Shown here piece by piece: positions 1 through 8,028 of a DNA stretch of 28,354 bases. Source of the DNA: JBBARC01 sp040400005 (GTDB taxonomy: Bacteria > Pseudomonadota > Alphaproteobacteria > Acetobacterales > Acetobacteraceae); NCBI GenBank assembly GCA_040400005.1, contig JBBARC010000046.1, positions 1 to 28,354 on the forward strand, written 5' to 3'. The notes under the pieces were generated by a model, which saw only the letters and a list, made by a program, of their open reading frames with translations, did not search any database and had not been told where the DNA came from. The translations under genes were made by a program, and so were the position numbers. Numbering within the stretch: position 1 is the first letter of the stretch; each line of letters begins with the position of its first letter.

Positions 1-45
1 GTAACCCAGGTGCCCGGTCTAAAGTGTCACCTATGTGCCCGGTCT
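1..45. mobile_element. possible IS481-family terminus fragment (two imperfect 20-bp direct repeats)
   Basis: Two 20-base copies lie at 1-20 and 26-45. They match at 17 of 20 positions and both end in TGCCCGGTCT. Motifs of the type GTCACC-TATGTGCCCGG repeated near an element end are, from memory, typical of IS481-family termini. No transposase is in the window, so at most the tip of an element is present, and a contig break at a multi-copy IS would explain the window starting here. The family assignment is inference. Confidence 0.3.
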
Positions 46-69
46 GTACCCCCCCAGGCCCCCTGCATT

Positions 70-103
70 ATGTTGACGGAGATCGCCCACACTACGTCAA
101 CAT
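70..103. repeat. perfect 9-bp inverted repeat
   Basis: ATGTTGACG at 70-78 is repeated as its exact reverse complement at 95-103, with a 16-base spacer. It lies about 75 bases beyond the yciB stop codon. There is no T-run next to it on either strand, so it is not an ordinary intrinsic terminator. It could be a regulator operator or part of the neighbouring mobile-element end. Nothing else is recognised in the 176 bases left of yciB. Confidence 0.45.
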
Positions 104-176
104 TACGCCGGGGGTCTGGGGGGGCGGCCCCGTGCGCAGCACGCCTTCGCGTGACGCCCCACCAGCCTTCCTTTCC

Positions 177-788
177 TCATGCCGCCGCCCGCACGCGCCG
201 GCGCACCAAAAAGCGTGCCGTTGCATACTGCACTGCGAACAACACACATTTCGACGCCAGCGGGAAAACGCCCAAAAACCATGCCCATATGACCGGGCTT
301 GCGTATAGCGCCAGCACCAGATTGGCCAAGGCGGTGGCGAACATCAGGCCTGCCCAAACATAGCCAAAGACAAAAATAATATCGCCGCCGCGGGCCAGCG
401 CGATTGGCGGCATGTAGCGGTTCATCCAGCCCGGCTTTAGCATAACAGTACCCACGGCTGTATAAATCAGCGTCGGTTTCAGCATAATAAAATGCGCGTT
501 ATGGGTAATGAGTGCTGCCCCGCCAAACACCAGCACCAGGCCAAGCATGAGCCACTGCATGGCATCGATCGGGTGGCCGCGAAATTTCAGATACGCAATT
601 TGCCCAAGCCCCAGCGCAATGGCTAGCGCGGTTGCGGTAAAAACGCTTTTGGTAATCGCATAAAGCCCGACAAAAATCAGGGTGGATAGCATATCCCCCA
701 ACAGCCATTTGCCGGCGTGAAACAGCGAATTTACCGGCGCGGCAACATCGGCGCCCGGCGGGGGCGTTGTGATGTCCGCATCCATCAT
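177..788 (-). CDS. yciB: YciB/IspZ family septation (inner-membrane spanning) protein
   Basis: 203-residue polytopic membrane protein of the septation protein A family (IspZ/YciB), linked to normal cell division and envelope integrity. After a polar N-terminus of about 20 residues come several hydrophobic segments. Family-like stretches are KWLLGDMLSTLIFVGLYA near the start, the KFRGHPIDAMQW loop in the middle, and KPTLIYTAVGTVML. The length is close to that of other members (about 180-205). The ATG overlaps the TGA of the upstream exopolyphosphatase gene (ATGA), indicating translational coupling. The C-terminus ends in an arginine-rich tail. The family call is secure; the precise role is taken from family knowledge. 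Confidence 0.85.
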   Translation of the reverse strand: MMDADITTPPPGADVAAPVNSLFHAGKWLLGDMLSTLIFVGLYAITKSVFTATALAIALGLGQIAYLKFRGHPIDAMQWLMLGLVLVFGGAALITHNAHFIMLKPTLIYTAVGTVMLKPGWMNRYMPPIALARGGDIIFVFGYVWAGLMFATALANLVLALYASPVIWAWFLGVFPLASKCVLFAVQYATARFLVRRRVRAAA

Positions 789-2287
789 ATCGTCTCCGTG
801 GTGGCATCCAAACCCAGCGCCTGGGCCAAACGTTCCAGCCGCCGGGTGACACTTTCACCGGCAAACACGCCGGTGCCGGCCACCAGGCGCAGCACCAGGC
901 GATCACCTTCACGAAACACTGCCGTGCCGCGCAGCAATTCTGGTGTGCCACCTGATAGTGTATAAGCCAGCCGCAAGGCGGTGCCCAAAATTTCTGCCCG
1001 GCGCAGGCTTGCGATATCCAGCAACATGCGCGCCGAATCTAAAAATGCCATGTCTGGCTCTGCATCGTAGCGCAGGGCGGTGATCAGCGCTAAATACGCC
1101 CGGGCGTGGTGATCAAGTGCCACCCAGGGCAGCCGCAGCACCCGAAAAAACGCCTGTTCTGCGCGGTATTCCGGGTGATCGTGGCTACCCACATCCGATA
1201 GCCAGCACGCCGCTTCACGCAGGGAAAAATGCGCCGGCGTTTCATCGGTAAACAACGCGGCAGTCCACGCCAGCAACGCCGGCGGCAGTTCGGCACTGCG
1301 GCCATACTGTGCCGAAATTTCGTGCCCGGCAGCCAGCAGCGGCGATTCAGATCGCGCATCGGGCAGGGCAATGTTACGTACATACCAGCCTTCGCGCAGG
1401 CCGCTGGCGGAGAACACCACGCGGCGCGCGCCGGTTGCGCGCAATAAGCGCCGCAGCACAACGGCGGCAAACGGCATATCATCCACTCGCCTACGCGAAA
1501 CCCCGGGCAAACGTTCCAGCGCCCGCCTGCCAGAACTGCCGATAACGCCGGCCAAATCGCGCGCTTCTTCGCGGTCTAGCGTATAATGGTGCACAATCGC
1601 CAGCGGGTAGCCGACCTGTTCCATGTGAATGCGCGCGAGCGAGCGGAACGCACCGCCCACCAGGTACAAATCCCGTCCCTGCCCCTGCGCCAGCCACGGC
1701 ACCGATTCCAGCGCTTCGGCGGCAATCGCGCGCGCCCTTATGGGGTCGCCCTGCGCGCGATCGGCCAGCCGGATAACCCCCAGCGGCAGGGTGCGCGCAC
1801 TGGCGACATCACCATGCGACAAATGCACAACTTCTAAGGAACCACCGCCAATGTCGGCCAAGATGCCATCGGCGTTAGGGATGCCCGATAACAACCCCGC
1901 GGCGGCAAAACTCGCTTCCTGTTCGCCCGATAGTACGGTCACGCGCAGGCCTGGCAGCCGCGCTTCGATCAACGCCACAAAGCCTGGGCCATTTTCCGCA
2001 TCGCGCACGGCGGCTGTTGCCAGCACCTCCACCGGGTCTGCCCGCATGGCGCGCGCCAGTGCCACGTAGCGGGCCAGCACGGTAATCGCCTGATCGGTGC
2101 CGTCCTCGTTTAATCGCCCCGTCGCCTGCATGCCGCGGCCCAGGCGCAGCACCGCTTTTTCATTGAATATCGGCAGCGGATTGCGCCCGGTGCCTTCAAA
2201 AACCACTAGGCGCACGGAATTTGATCCCAAATCCACCACCGCCGAGCGTGGCAGTGGCACCTGATCGGCGGTCATCGCGGTGTGCAT
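785..2287 (-). CDS. ppx: Ppx/GppA family exopolyphosphatase
   Basis: 500-residue protein of the ASKHA superfamily that removes terminal phosphates from polyphosphate and/or hydrolyses pppGpp. Visible motifs: phosphate-1 loop DLGSNSVRL (19-27), TAAVRDAENG (91-100), the catalytic-glutamate region SGEQEA (120-125, Glu122) and phosphate-2 loop DIGGGS (145-150). LVGGAFRSLARIH and VFSASGLREG follow, then a C-terminal helical region (about 330-500) with HDHPEYRAEQAFFRVL as in long Ppx proteins. ATG at 2287 is used; Met5 is an alternative start. The gene lies 15 bp after the ABC ATPase and overlaps yciB by four bases, so it probably sits in one transcript with both. Ppx versus GppA activity cannot be separated by eye. 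Confidence 0.9.
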   Translation of the reverse strand: MHTAMTADQVPLPRSAVVDLGSNSVRLVVFEGTGRNPLPIFNEKAVLRLGRGMQATGRLNEDGTDQAITVLARYVALARAMRADPVEVLATAAVRDAENGPGFVALIEARLPGLRVTVLSGEQEASFAAAGLLSGIPNADGILADIGGGSLEVVHLSHGDVASARTLPLGVIRLADRAQGDPIRARAIAAEALESVPWLAQGQGRDLYLVGGAFRSLARIHMEQVGYPLAIVHHYTLDREEARDLAGVIGSSGRRALERLPGVSRRRVDDMPFAAVVLRRLLRATGARRVVFSASGLREGWYVRNIALPDARSESPLLAAGHEISAQYGRSAELPPALLAWTAALFTDETPAHFSLREAACWLSDVGSHDHPEYRAEQAFFRVLRLPWVALDHHARAYLALITALRYDAEPDMAFLDSARMLLDIASLRRAEILGTALRLAYTLSGGTPELLRGTAVFREGDRLVLRLVAGTGVFAGESVTRRLERLAQALGLDATTETI

Positions 2288-2302
2288 ATGCCGGCCTGCC
2301 CG

Positions 2303-3616
2303 CTATTCTTCGTCATCAAGAAAAAACTGATCGGCTTCTTCATCGTAGTTGAACAATTCAGCAAATCGTCCCCACGAAATAATCGCGCGCAGGGTATCTT
2401 CGGCGTAATCGGGCGACATGTGATCTTCCAGCTCGTCGCGAAAGCGCACGGCACTGGCCCGGTGGTTCCACCGTTCATCCAAAACACCTTTTATATTGGC
2501 AGCTAATTTTACGTGCGCCAGCAACGCACTGGCAAACAGCGCCTTACGATCATCGGTATCGGCGTTTACAAACGCCCGCCCGCTATCGGTAAGCCTGATG
2601 TCGCCTTCTTCTAATTCGGCAAAGCGCAGCAAATGCAGGGTTTCGCCAAGCGGCAGCAAATCATCCAATTCCAATTGCAAGGCGCCGGCCAGTGGCGGCA
2701 AATCGGCGCGCCCGCGATACGGCTCGGCGGCCAGGGTTTCCAGCAAACCCGCCATCAAATTGGTGGTGATGGGATATAGCGCATGCACGGTTTCAACCGC
2801 GGGCGCTTCAACCCCTGCCGCCAGCGGTGCCGGCACCACGGTCGCGCGGCGGGTCATCAGCGCATAGATGTCATCGACAAATTTGCGAAACGCCGCATCG
2901 TGGCGGTTGCGCGGATGCGGAAACGGCACCCGCAATTCCTGGGCAACCCGGCCAGGGTTAGACGAAAACACCAAAATGCGGTCGCACATCAGCACCGCTT
3001 CTTCAATGTTGTGCGTCACCATTAAAATCGCCCGCACGGGAAGTTTATCTTCCATCCACAGATCGATCAGATCGGTGCGCAGGGTTTCCGCGGTCAGCAC
3101 ATCCAGCGCTGAAAAAGGTTCATCCATCAACAACAAATCAGGATGCACCACCAGCGCGCGCGCCAGGCCGACGCGCTGGCGCATACCGCCAGACATTTCC
3201 TTGGGGTAGGCACTTTCAAACCCGCCAAGCCCGATCAGGTCAATTGCTTCTTCCGCGCGCCGTTCGCGTTCCGCGCGTGCAATGCCCTGCGCTTCTAACC
3301 CTAATTCGACATTTTCCTGCACGGTTAACCAGGGAAACAAAGCAAAGCTTTGAAACACCATGGCCACACCTTCTGCCGGGCCATCCAGTTTTTTGCCGCG
3401 CCAGATCACTTCCCCCGCAGTGGGCCGCAACAAGCCTGATACAATGCGCAACAGTGTGGATTTACCCGAGCCCGAGCGCCCGAGCAGGCCAACAATTTCC
3501 CCCGCCCTTAAGGTGAGATCAACATCATCCAGCACGACAAAATCGGCGGCACTATCTTTATGGTAGGCCTGCTTTACGTGGCGCGCGTCCAACAGCACAT
3601 CATGGGCAACATCCAT
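2303..3616 (-). CDS. ABC transporter ATPase with C-terminal AAA-associated domain (nitrate/sulfonate/taurine type)
   Basis: 437-residue ATP-binding subunit that powers the permease encoded just upstream. The ABC domain occupies about residues 8-255: Walker A GRSGSGKST (46-54), Q-loop FQSFALFPW (88-96), signature MSGGMRQR (141-148), Walker B LLLMDEP (161-167) and H-loop His202. A further 180 residues form an acidic, helical C-terminal extension that fits the AAA-associated C-terminal domain (PF09821) found on a subset of NitT/TauT-like ATPases; its role is probably regulatory. The substrate is unknown because no periplasmic binding protein is nearby. The gene starts 44 bp after the permease stop and ends 15 bp before ppx. 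Confidence 0.9.
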   Translation of the reverse strand: MDVAHDVLLDARHVKQAYHKDSAADFVVLDDVDLTLRAGEIVGLLGRSGSGKSTLLRIVSGLLRPTAGEVIWRGKKLDGPAEGVAMVFQSFALFPWLTVQENVELGLEAQGIARAERERRAEEAIDLIGLGGFESAYPKEMSGGMRQRVGLARALVVHPDLLLMDEPFSALDVLTAETLRTDLIDLWMEDKLPVRAILMVTHNIEEAVLMCDRILVFSSNPGRVAQELRVPFPHPRNRHDAAFRKFVDDIYALMTRRATVVPAPLAAGVEAPAVETVHALYPITTNLMAGLLETLAAEPYRGRADLPPLAGALQLELDDLLPLGETLHLLRFAELEEGDIRLTDSGRAFVNADTDDRKALFASALLAHVKLAANIKGVLDERWNHRASAVRFRDELEDHMSPDYAEDTLRAIISWGRFAELFNYDEEADQFFLDDEE

Positions 3617-3660
3617 CTACCTTGCTCCCCAAATGCGGTGCACAAAACCTGCAAACCTCA

Positions 3661-5394
3661 TCACAGCGTCAACCGCCTAGTGGCGTACGCATACATCGGC
3701 CGCCACACCAGGCGGTTGGTGGTCAGCACAAACCCCGCCATCACCACCATGCCCAGCAACACCTTGGCTGAATTGCCGTCACTCGTCGCCTGTTGAATAT
3801 AGGCGCCTAACCCATGCGCGCGGAGCGTGGTGTTACCCCAGGTGGCAATTTCAGCCACCAGCGATGCGTTCCACGACCCGCCGGATGCGGTAATGGCGCC
3901 AGTCACAAAATACGGAAACACCCCGGGCAAAATCACCCGCCGCCACCACAAAAATCCACCGACGCGAAAATTGCGCGCAGCTTCCCGCAAATCGGCGGGA
4001 AAGGCCCGGGCGCCAGCCACCACATTGAACAAAATGTACCACTGGGTTCCCAGCACAATCAGCGGGGTGAGCCAAATATCTGGGCTTAACTGAAAGCGCA
4101 CAATCAGGGAGACGAAAATCGGGTAAAATAAGTTCGCCGGAAAGGCTGCCAAAAACTGCGCCGCCGCCCCTACCCGCGCACTCCACCGCGCATTCAACCC
4201 GACCAGCACACCGATCGGCACCCATACCAAGGTTGCCAGTGCCATCAGCAAGACCACCCGCGCCAGGGTATAAAGACCCAGCACAAACGCTTCCCCAACA
4301 TCGCCAAAGGTCAAGCTTGCCGCACAAAACACCCAAATTTTGCCGGCAGAAAACAGCACAACGCCGGTAAGGCCCGCAATCCACACCGCATCCAACACCC
4401 GCGAAGGGCTGGCCGCCGCGCGCACCCGCAGCACTGGCAACACCCGCAGGCGCAAGCCGCTGACCGCAAAAAACACCATGGCAAGTTTATCGTTGGTCCA
4501 GCGCAGCAGGCTGGTGCGGCGCAGCAGGGCCAGCACCCAAGGATCTTCCTCGTCGTCATCATCGCCGCCTGGCGTGGTTTCCACCCTGAACTTGGTCGAC
4601 CATTTTACCAGCGGGCGAAACAACACCTGATCATACGCCAAAATCACCAGCAGCATGGTGAGGATGGCAAACAATACGGCTTTTATGTCGCGCGCCTGCA
4701 GGGCGGTAGCGATGTAACTGCCAATTCCCGGCAGCATAAAACTGGTGTGCCCCACGGTCACGGCCTCGGCCGCGGTGAGCAAAAACCAGCCGCCTGACAT
4801 CGACATCATCATATTCCAAATAAGCCCGGGCAGCGCAAACGGCACTTCCAGCCGCCAAAACCGCTGCCATGCTGATAGCCGGAAACCACGGCACGCTTCA
4901 TCCAAATCGCCCGGGATGGTGGTCAGCGACTGGTACATAGAAAACGCCATGTTCCACGCCTGGCTGGTGAAAATGGCGAAAATCACCGCCAGCTCGGCGC
5001 CAATCACCCGGCCGGGAAACAGGCCGAGAAAGAACGTCACCGTAAACGTCAGAAACCCGAAAATAGGCAGGCTTTGCAAAATATCCAGAATGGGGATCAG
5101 AATTTGCCCAGCACGCCGGCTTTTGGCAGCCCAGGTGGCATAGGTGAATGTGAACAAAAGGGATGCCGCGAGTGCCGCAAACATGCGCATCACCGTGCGC
5201 AGCGCGTAGCTCGGTAAATAGCTCGGATCGAGGTGAATATCGCCAATTTCCCCAGGTACCAGCGGGGCAAACGTGTGGCGCGCCTCGTGCGCCAGGGCAA
5301 TCAGGGCGGCGGTGATGCAAATCAGCGCGGCGATATCAAACAAATTGGGCAGCCGCCGCACCGATGCGGTGGCAGGCTCTGGCGAGGTCGTCAT
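3661..5394 (-). CDS. ABC transporter permease, two fused permease domains (nitrate/sulfonate/taurine type)
   Basis: 577-residue inner-membrane protein in which two binding-protein-dependent permease units are fused head to tail, so one polypeptide can supply both transmembrane halves. Each half has an EAA coupling loop: EACRGFRLSAWQRFWRLEVP (166-185) and EAARNFRVGGFLWWRRVILP (471-490). The halves are joined by an acidic linker containing GGDDDDEED (277-285). The N-terminus is a short polar stretch followed by a hydrophobic helix from about residue 20. The adjacent ATPase is its obvious partner. The fold is certain; the substrate (a small anion such as a sulfonate or carboxylate, by analogy) is inference. 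Confidence 0.9.
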   Translation of the reverse strand: MTTSPEPATASVRRLPNLFDIAALICITAALIALAHEARHTFAPLVPGEIGDIHLDPSYLPSYALRTVMRMFAALAASLLFTFTYATWAAKSRRAGQILIPILDILQSLPIFGFLTFTVTFFLGLFPGRVIGAELAVIFAIFTSQAWNMAFSMYQSLTTIPGDLDEACRGFRLSAWQRFWRLEVPFALPGLIWNMMMSMSGGWFLLTAAEAVTVGHTSFMLPGIGSYIATALQARDIKAVLFAILTMLLVILAYDQVLFRPLVKWSTKFRVETTPGGDDDDEEDPWVLALLRRTSLLRWTNDKLAMVFFAVSGLRLRVLPVLRVRAAASPSRVLDAVWIAGLTGVVLFSAGKIWVFCAASLTFGDVGEAFVLGLYTLARVVLLMALATLVWVPIGVLVGLNARWSARVGAAAQFLAAFPANLFYPIFVSLIVRFQLSPDIWLTPLIVLGTQWYILFNVVAGARAFPADLREAARNFRVGGFLWWRRVILPGVFPYFVTGAITASGGSWNASLVAEIATWGNTTLRAHGLGAYIQQATSDGNSAKVLLGMVVMAGFVLTTNRLVWRPMYAYATRRLTL

Positions 5395-5477
5395 GAAAAA
5401 CCTGGCCCTTTGCCCTGAGGGTGGCGCGTCGCGCCCCAGGCTTTACCTTAGCGGCGCTGTAGTGTCACGCACACCCC

Positions 5478-5879
5478 TTACGCAGCATGCGCTTGCAAAT
5501 CATCCATCTCGCAATATGCCAGCGCCCCCACGTGGGTTGCCGCCAGCACAACTTTGGGCGCGCACCCGGCCGCAAACGCTTCTTGCCAGCGCGGCGCGCA
5601 CAGGCACCAGTGATCCCCCGCCCGAAGCCCTACAAACCCATACTCCGGCCTAGGCGTTGAAAGGTCATTCCCGCACCCCCGGCTATAGGCCAGAAATGCG
5701 TCGGTCATCACTGCGCACACCGTGTGGCTGCCGCCATCATCAGGCCCGGTATCGCAGCAGCCATTGCGAAAAAACCCGGTTAGCGGGTCCATCGAACACG
5801 CAATCAACGCGCCGCCCAGCACGTTACGCGCTGGCCCAGCCCCGCCGCCACCAAATCCGCCAGTCGCGTCCAACGGCAT
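5478..5879 (-). CDS. DUF2237 family protein
   Basis: 133-residue cytosolic protein matching the DUF2237 family (COG3651), whose biochemical role is unknown. Recognisable conserved stretches are NVLGGALIACSMDPLTGFFR, GCCDTGPDDGGSHTVCAVMT, GNDLSTPRPEYGFVGL and GDHWCLCAPRWQEA. The many conserved cysteines suggest a metal site or redox chemistry, but this is not shown. The glycine-rich N-terminus (GGFGGGGAG) is probably disordered. The ATG lies four bases after the HIG1 gene stop, so the two are probably translated from one message. The next gene, the ABC permease, begins 83 bp further on. Confidence 0.85.
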   Translation of the reverse strand: MPLDATGGFGGGGAGPARNVLGGALIACSMDPLTGFFRNGCCDTGPDDGGSHTVCAVMTDAFLAYSRGCGNDLSTPRPEYGFVGLRAGDHWCLCAPRWQEAFAAGCAPKVVLAATHVGALAYCEMDDLQAHAA

Positions 5880-5883
5880 ACGG

Positions 5884-6072
5884 TTAACCCCGACTCATCA
5901 GCAGCAACACGAACACCAAAATAGCCGCCCCCTGCAATATCACCCGCCAGCGCATCAACCGGTTAGACCTAGCTGGGTCGCCCCCCCGCGCCATGCCGTA
6001 AATGCCAGCGCCTAGCACGCCCAGCACGCCCACCATCAACACAAACAGAACTGCGCCAAGAAAATTGGTCAT
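5884..6072 (-). CDS. HIG1-domain twin-transmembrane small protein
   Basis: A 62-residue protein with two hydrophobic helices separated by a polar loop containing GGDPARSNRLMRWRVILQG. This is the signature of the alphaproteobacterial HIG1-domain family (PF04588), relatives of the mitochondrial Hig1/Rcf1 factors tied to respiratory supercomplexes. The frame extends 11 codons upstream, but the ATG at 6072 starts directly before the first helix and is preferred. It is followed after four bases by the DUF2237 gene. A role in cytochrome oxidase assembly or regulation follows from family knowledge; nothing in the window confirms it. Confidence 0.8.
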   Translation of the reverse strand: MTNFLGAVLFVLMVGVLGVLGAGIYGMARGGDPARSNRLMRWRVILQGAAILVFVLLLMSRG

Positions 6073-6115
6073 GCTGGTAACATAGGCGGCGCGCGCCCGC
6101 TGCACACGGTAGACC

Positions 6116-6139
6116 CTTCTTTTTCTGAAGAAAAAGAAG
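6116..6139. repeat. perfect A/T-rich hairpin between the dehydrogenase and HIG1 genes
   Basis: CTTCTTTTTC (6116-6125) and its exact reverse complement (6130-6139) flank a TGAA loop. In the minus-strand transcript leaving the dehydrogenase gene the hairpin follows AAAAGTCTTTTTGCTTC, 54 bases after the stop. The stem is A/T-rich and is not followed by a clean T-run, so it is not a textbook terminator. It may be a processed or repeated intergenic element; similar AAGTCTTTTTGCTTC hairpins seem familiar from Acetobacteraceae genomes, which is recollection rather than a search result. Confidence 0.6.
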
Positions 6140-6193
6140 CAAAAAGACTTTTATCCATTTGGGCCGGATTGCGTCGCAACATCGTGCCAGATA

Positions 6194-7210
6194 TCAGCCT
6201 ATACGCCGTATGATCGCCTGGGTCAGATCGTTAGTGCTGGCACTACCACCTAGATCACGCGTGCGCACGCCATCATCAATCAACGTGGTGCTAATCGCCC
6301 GCCGCAACCTTGCCGCTTCGTCGTCAAGGCCGACATAGTCCAGCATCATCGCACTGGCCAGCAACAGGGCCGCCGGGTTGGCAACCCCTTGCCCGGCGAT
6401 ATCGGGGGCCGATCCATGCACCGCCTCAAAGATCGCCGCTTGCGCGCCAATATTGGCGCCCGGCGCCAGGCCCAAACCACCGATTAGGCCGGCGATCAAA
6501 TCCGATAAAATATCGCCAAACAGGTTGGTGGTCACGATCACATCAAACTGCCACGGGTTCAGCACCAGTTGCATGGCGCAGGCATCGACAATGCGATCGT
6601 CCATGGCAACGCGGCCTTCGTATTCCACCGCAATCTCACGCCCGGCATCCAAAAATATGCCGGTCAGCGCTTTGAGAATATTCGCCTTGTGGACCACGGT
6701 TACTTTTTTGCGGCCGTGCTTTTCGGCATAGTCAAACGCATAGCGTATAATCCGCTGGCACCCTGCGCGCGTGTTAAACCCTGCCGAAAACGCCACCGCT
6801 TTGTGGTCGTCGCCCACCGGCAGGTAATGCTCGAACGCTGCATAGAACCCATCGAGGTTTTCGCGCACCAGCACCAGATCAATGTTTTCGTAGCGCCCGC
6901 CGGGCAGCAGGGTCAGCACCGGGCGTAAGTTGGCGAACAGTTCAAATTCGCGGCGCAGCTCCACGTTCACCGATTTAAACCCAGCCCCTACCGGCGTGGT
7001 CAGCGGCCCTTTGAGCGCAAGCTTGGTGCGGCGGATGCTGTCCAGCGTCACCAGTGGCAGCGGGTCACCGTGCGCCGCAATCGCCGCCAGCCCTGCCGGC
7101 GCGCGTTCAAACGTGAACGGGTCGCCTAAGGCATGAAACACCTGCTCGGCGGCAGCGACAATCTCGGGGCCAATACCATCGCCAGGGATAAGCGTTGCCT
7201 CGATCGCCAT
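6194..7210 (-). CDS. NAD-type isocitrate/isopropylmalate dehydrogenase family protein, probably isocitrate dehydrogenase
   Basis: 338-residue beta-decarboxylating dehydrogenase. Motifs: GDGIGPEIV (10-18), substrate loop KSVNVELRREFELFANLRPV (79-98), RENLDGFY (116-123), catalytic Lys in VHKANILK (173-180), metal aspartates in TTNLFGDILSDL (227-238) and cofactor loop HGSAPDIAGQGVANP (265-279). The Ser80-x-Asn82 pair is the isocitrate-type pattern, and PDI in the cofactor loop points to NAD rather than NADP. RENLDGFY in place of the usual RENTEGEY is a slight deviation, so isopropylmalate or another 2-hydroxy-acid substrate is not fully excluded. The ATG at 7210 gives the family N-terminus; 27 upstream in-frame codons lie inside tadD. 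It begins four bases after the tadD TAA, with an AGGA motif inside the end of tadD. Confidence 0.85.
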   Translation of the reverse strand: MAIEATLIPGDGIGPEIVAAAEQVFHALGDPFTFERAPAGLAAIAAHGDPLPLVTLDSIRRTKLALKGPLTTPVGAGFKSVNVELRREFELFANLRPVLTLLPGGRYENIDLVLVRENLDGFYAAFEHYLPVGDDHKAVAFSAGFNTRAGCQRIIRYAFDYAEKHGRKKVTVVHKANILKALTGIFLDAGREIAVEYEGRVAMDDRIVDACAMQLVLNPWQFDVIVTTNLFGDILSDLIAGLIGGLGLAPGANIGAQAAIFEAVHGSAPDIAGQGVANPAALLLASAMMLDYVGLDDEAARLRRAISTTLIDDGVRTRDLGGSASTNDLTQAIIRRIG

Positions 7211-7214
7211 AACA

Positions 7215-8018
7215 TTAAGATCCTGGTTTGGCGGTAGGCGGCACATCGACAAAGGCTTCCATACCCCTAATCGAATTGGCCGCTTCCGCATCGCTCATAT
7301 CGGCGCGCAGGGTGTTGACCGCGTCTTCCTTGTGGCCGGCCAGCAGCTGCGCCAGCGCATAATCGGCGCGCACCCGCGGCGATGATGCCGGCGAATTTAC
7401 CGCAACATCACGCAGCATTTCCTCGGCCTGCAGCGCCTGTCCGGTCAGCGCCATCGAAAACGCCAAATTAATGTGGGCCGAATTCAAATCGGGTGCGATG
7501 GTTAGCGCCCGGCGGTAGATATCCTGCGCCTCGTGATGGCGCGCCTGCATATCCAGCGCCACGCCCAAATCGGTCAGCACCGCGGGGTCGTTGGGGTTAT
7601 CTGCCAAAATGGCGCGAAACGTCATTTCAGCGCCATGCGCATCTTTTTGCAGTTGCAGCTTACCCAGGCCCAAACGGGCACGCACATCATGCGGCGATAC
7701 GCGCTGGGCGTGGCGGTAACTAAATTCGGCATCGCGCCGGTTACCTAAGGCTGCCAGCGCATCACCTTGGGTCGCCAGTGCCGCCACATTATCAGGTTCC
7801 GATTCCAGCACACCCTTGGCAATCGCCAGCGAATTTTCCGCCGACCCCGCCGCCAGCGCATCGCGCGCCGCTTTCAACGATGGCCGGTCCGAACTTGCGG
7901 TCGTACCCGATGTGATATCCTGTAGGTGGCAGCCGGTTAGCGCCCCCCCCGGCAACAGCGAGGCGGCAACCACCAATACCCTGCTAACGCAGGCCGGGCG
8001 GCGGATCATATGGGTCAT
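7215..8018 (-). CDS. tadD: TadD-like TPR lipoprotein of the Tad pilus
   Basis: 267-residue protein with a lipoprotein signal (LPGGALTGC, lipidated Cys30) followed by tetratricopeptide-like repeats over about residues 50-240, for example NVAALATQGDALAALGNRRD and DPAVLTDLGVALDMQARHHE. This is the architecture of TadD, the TPR pilotin-like component needed for secretin assembly in Tad systems. An in-frame extension upstream overlaps tadC; the ATG at 8018, 10 bp after the tadC stop, gives a clean signal peptide and is preferred. It is the last pilus gene of the operon and is followed immediately by the isocitrate-dehydrogenase-like gene. Confidence 0.88.
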   Translation of the reverse strand: MTHMIRRPACVSRVLVVAASLLPGGALTGCHLQDITSGTTASSDRPSLKAARDALAAGSAENSLAIAKGVLESEPDNVAALATQGDALAALGNRRDAEFSYRHAQRVSPHDVRARLGLGKLQLQKDAHGAEMTFRAILADNPNDPAVLTDLGVALDMQARHHEAQDIYRRALTIAPDLNSAHINLAFSMALTGQALQAEEMLRDVAVNSPASSPRVRADYALAQLLAGHKEDAVNTLRADMSDAEAANSIRGMEAFVDVPPTAKPGS

Positions 8019-8028
8019 GCAACGCCGA

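Noticed and set aside
5423..5435. GGCGCG-T-CGCGCC palindrome between the DUF2237 and permease genes as terminator
   Set aside because: Central loop too small and no T-run; common by chance in GC-rich DNA.
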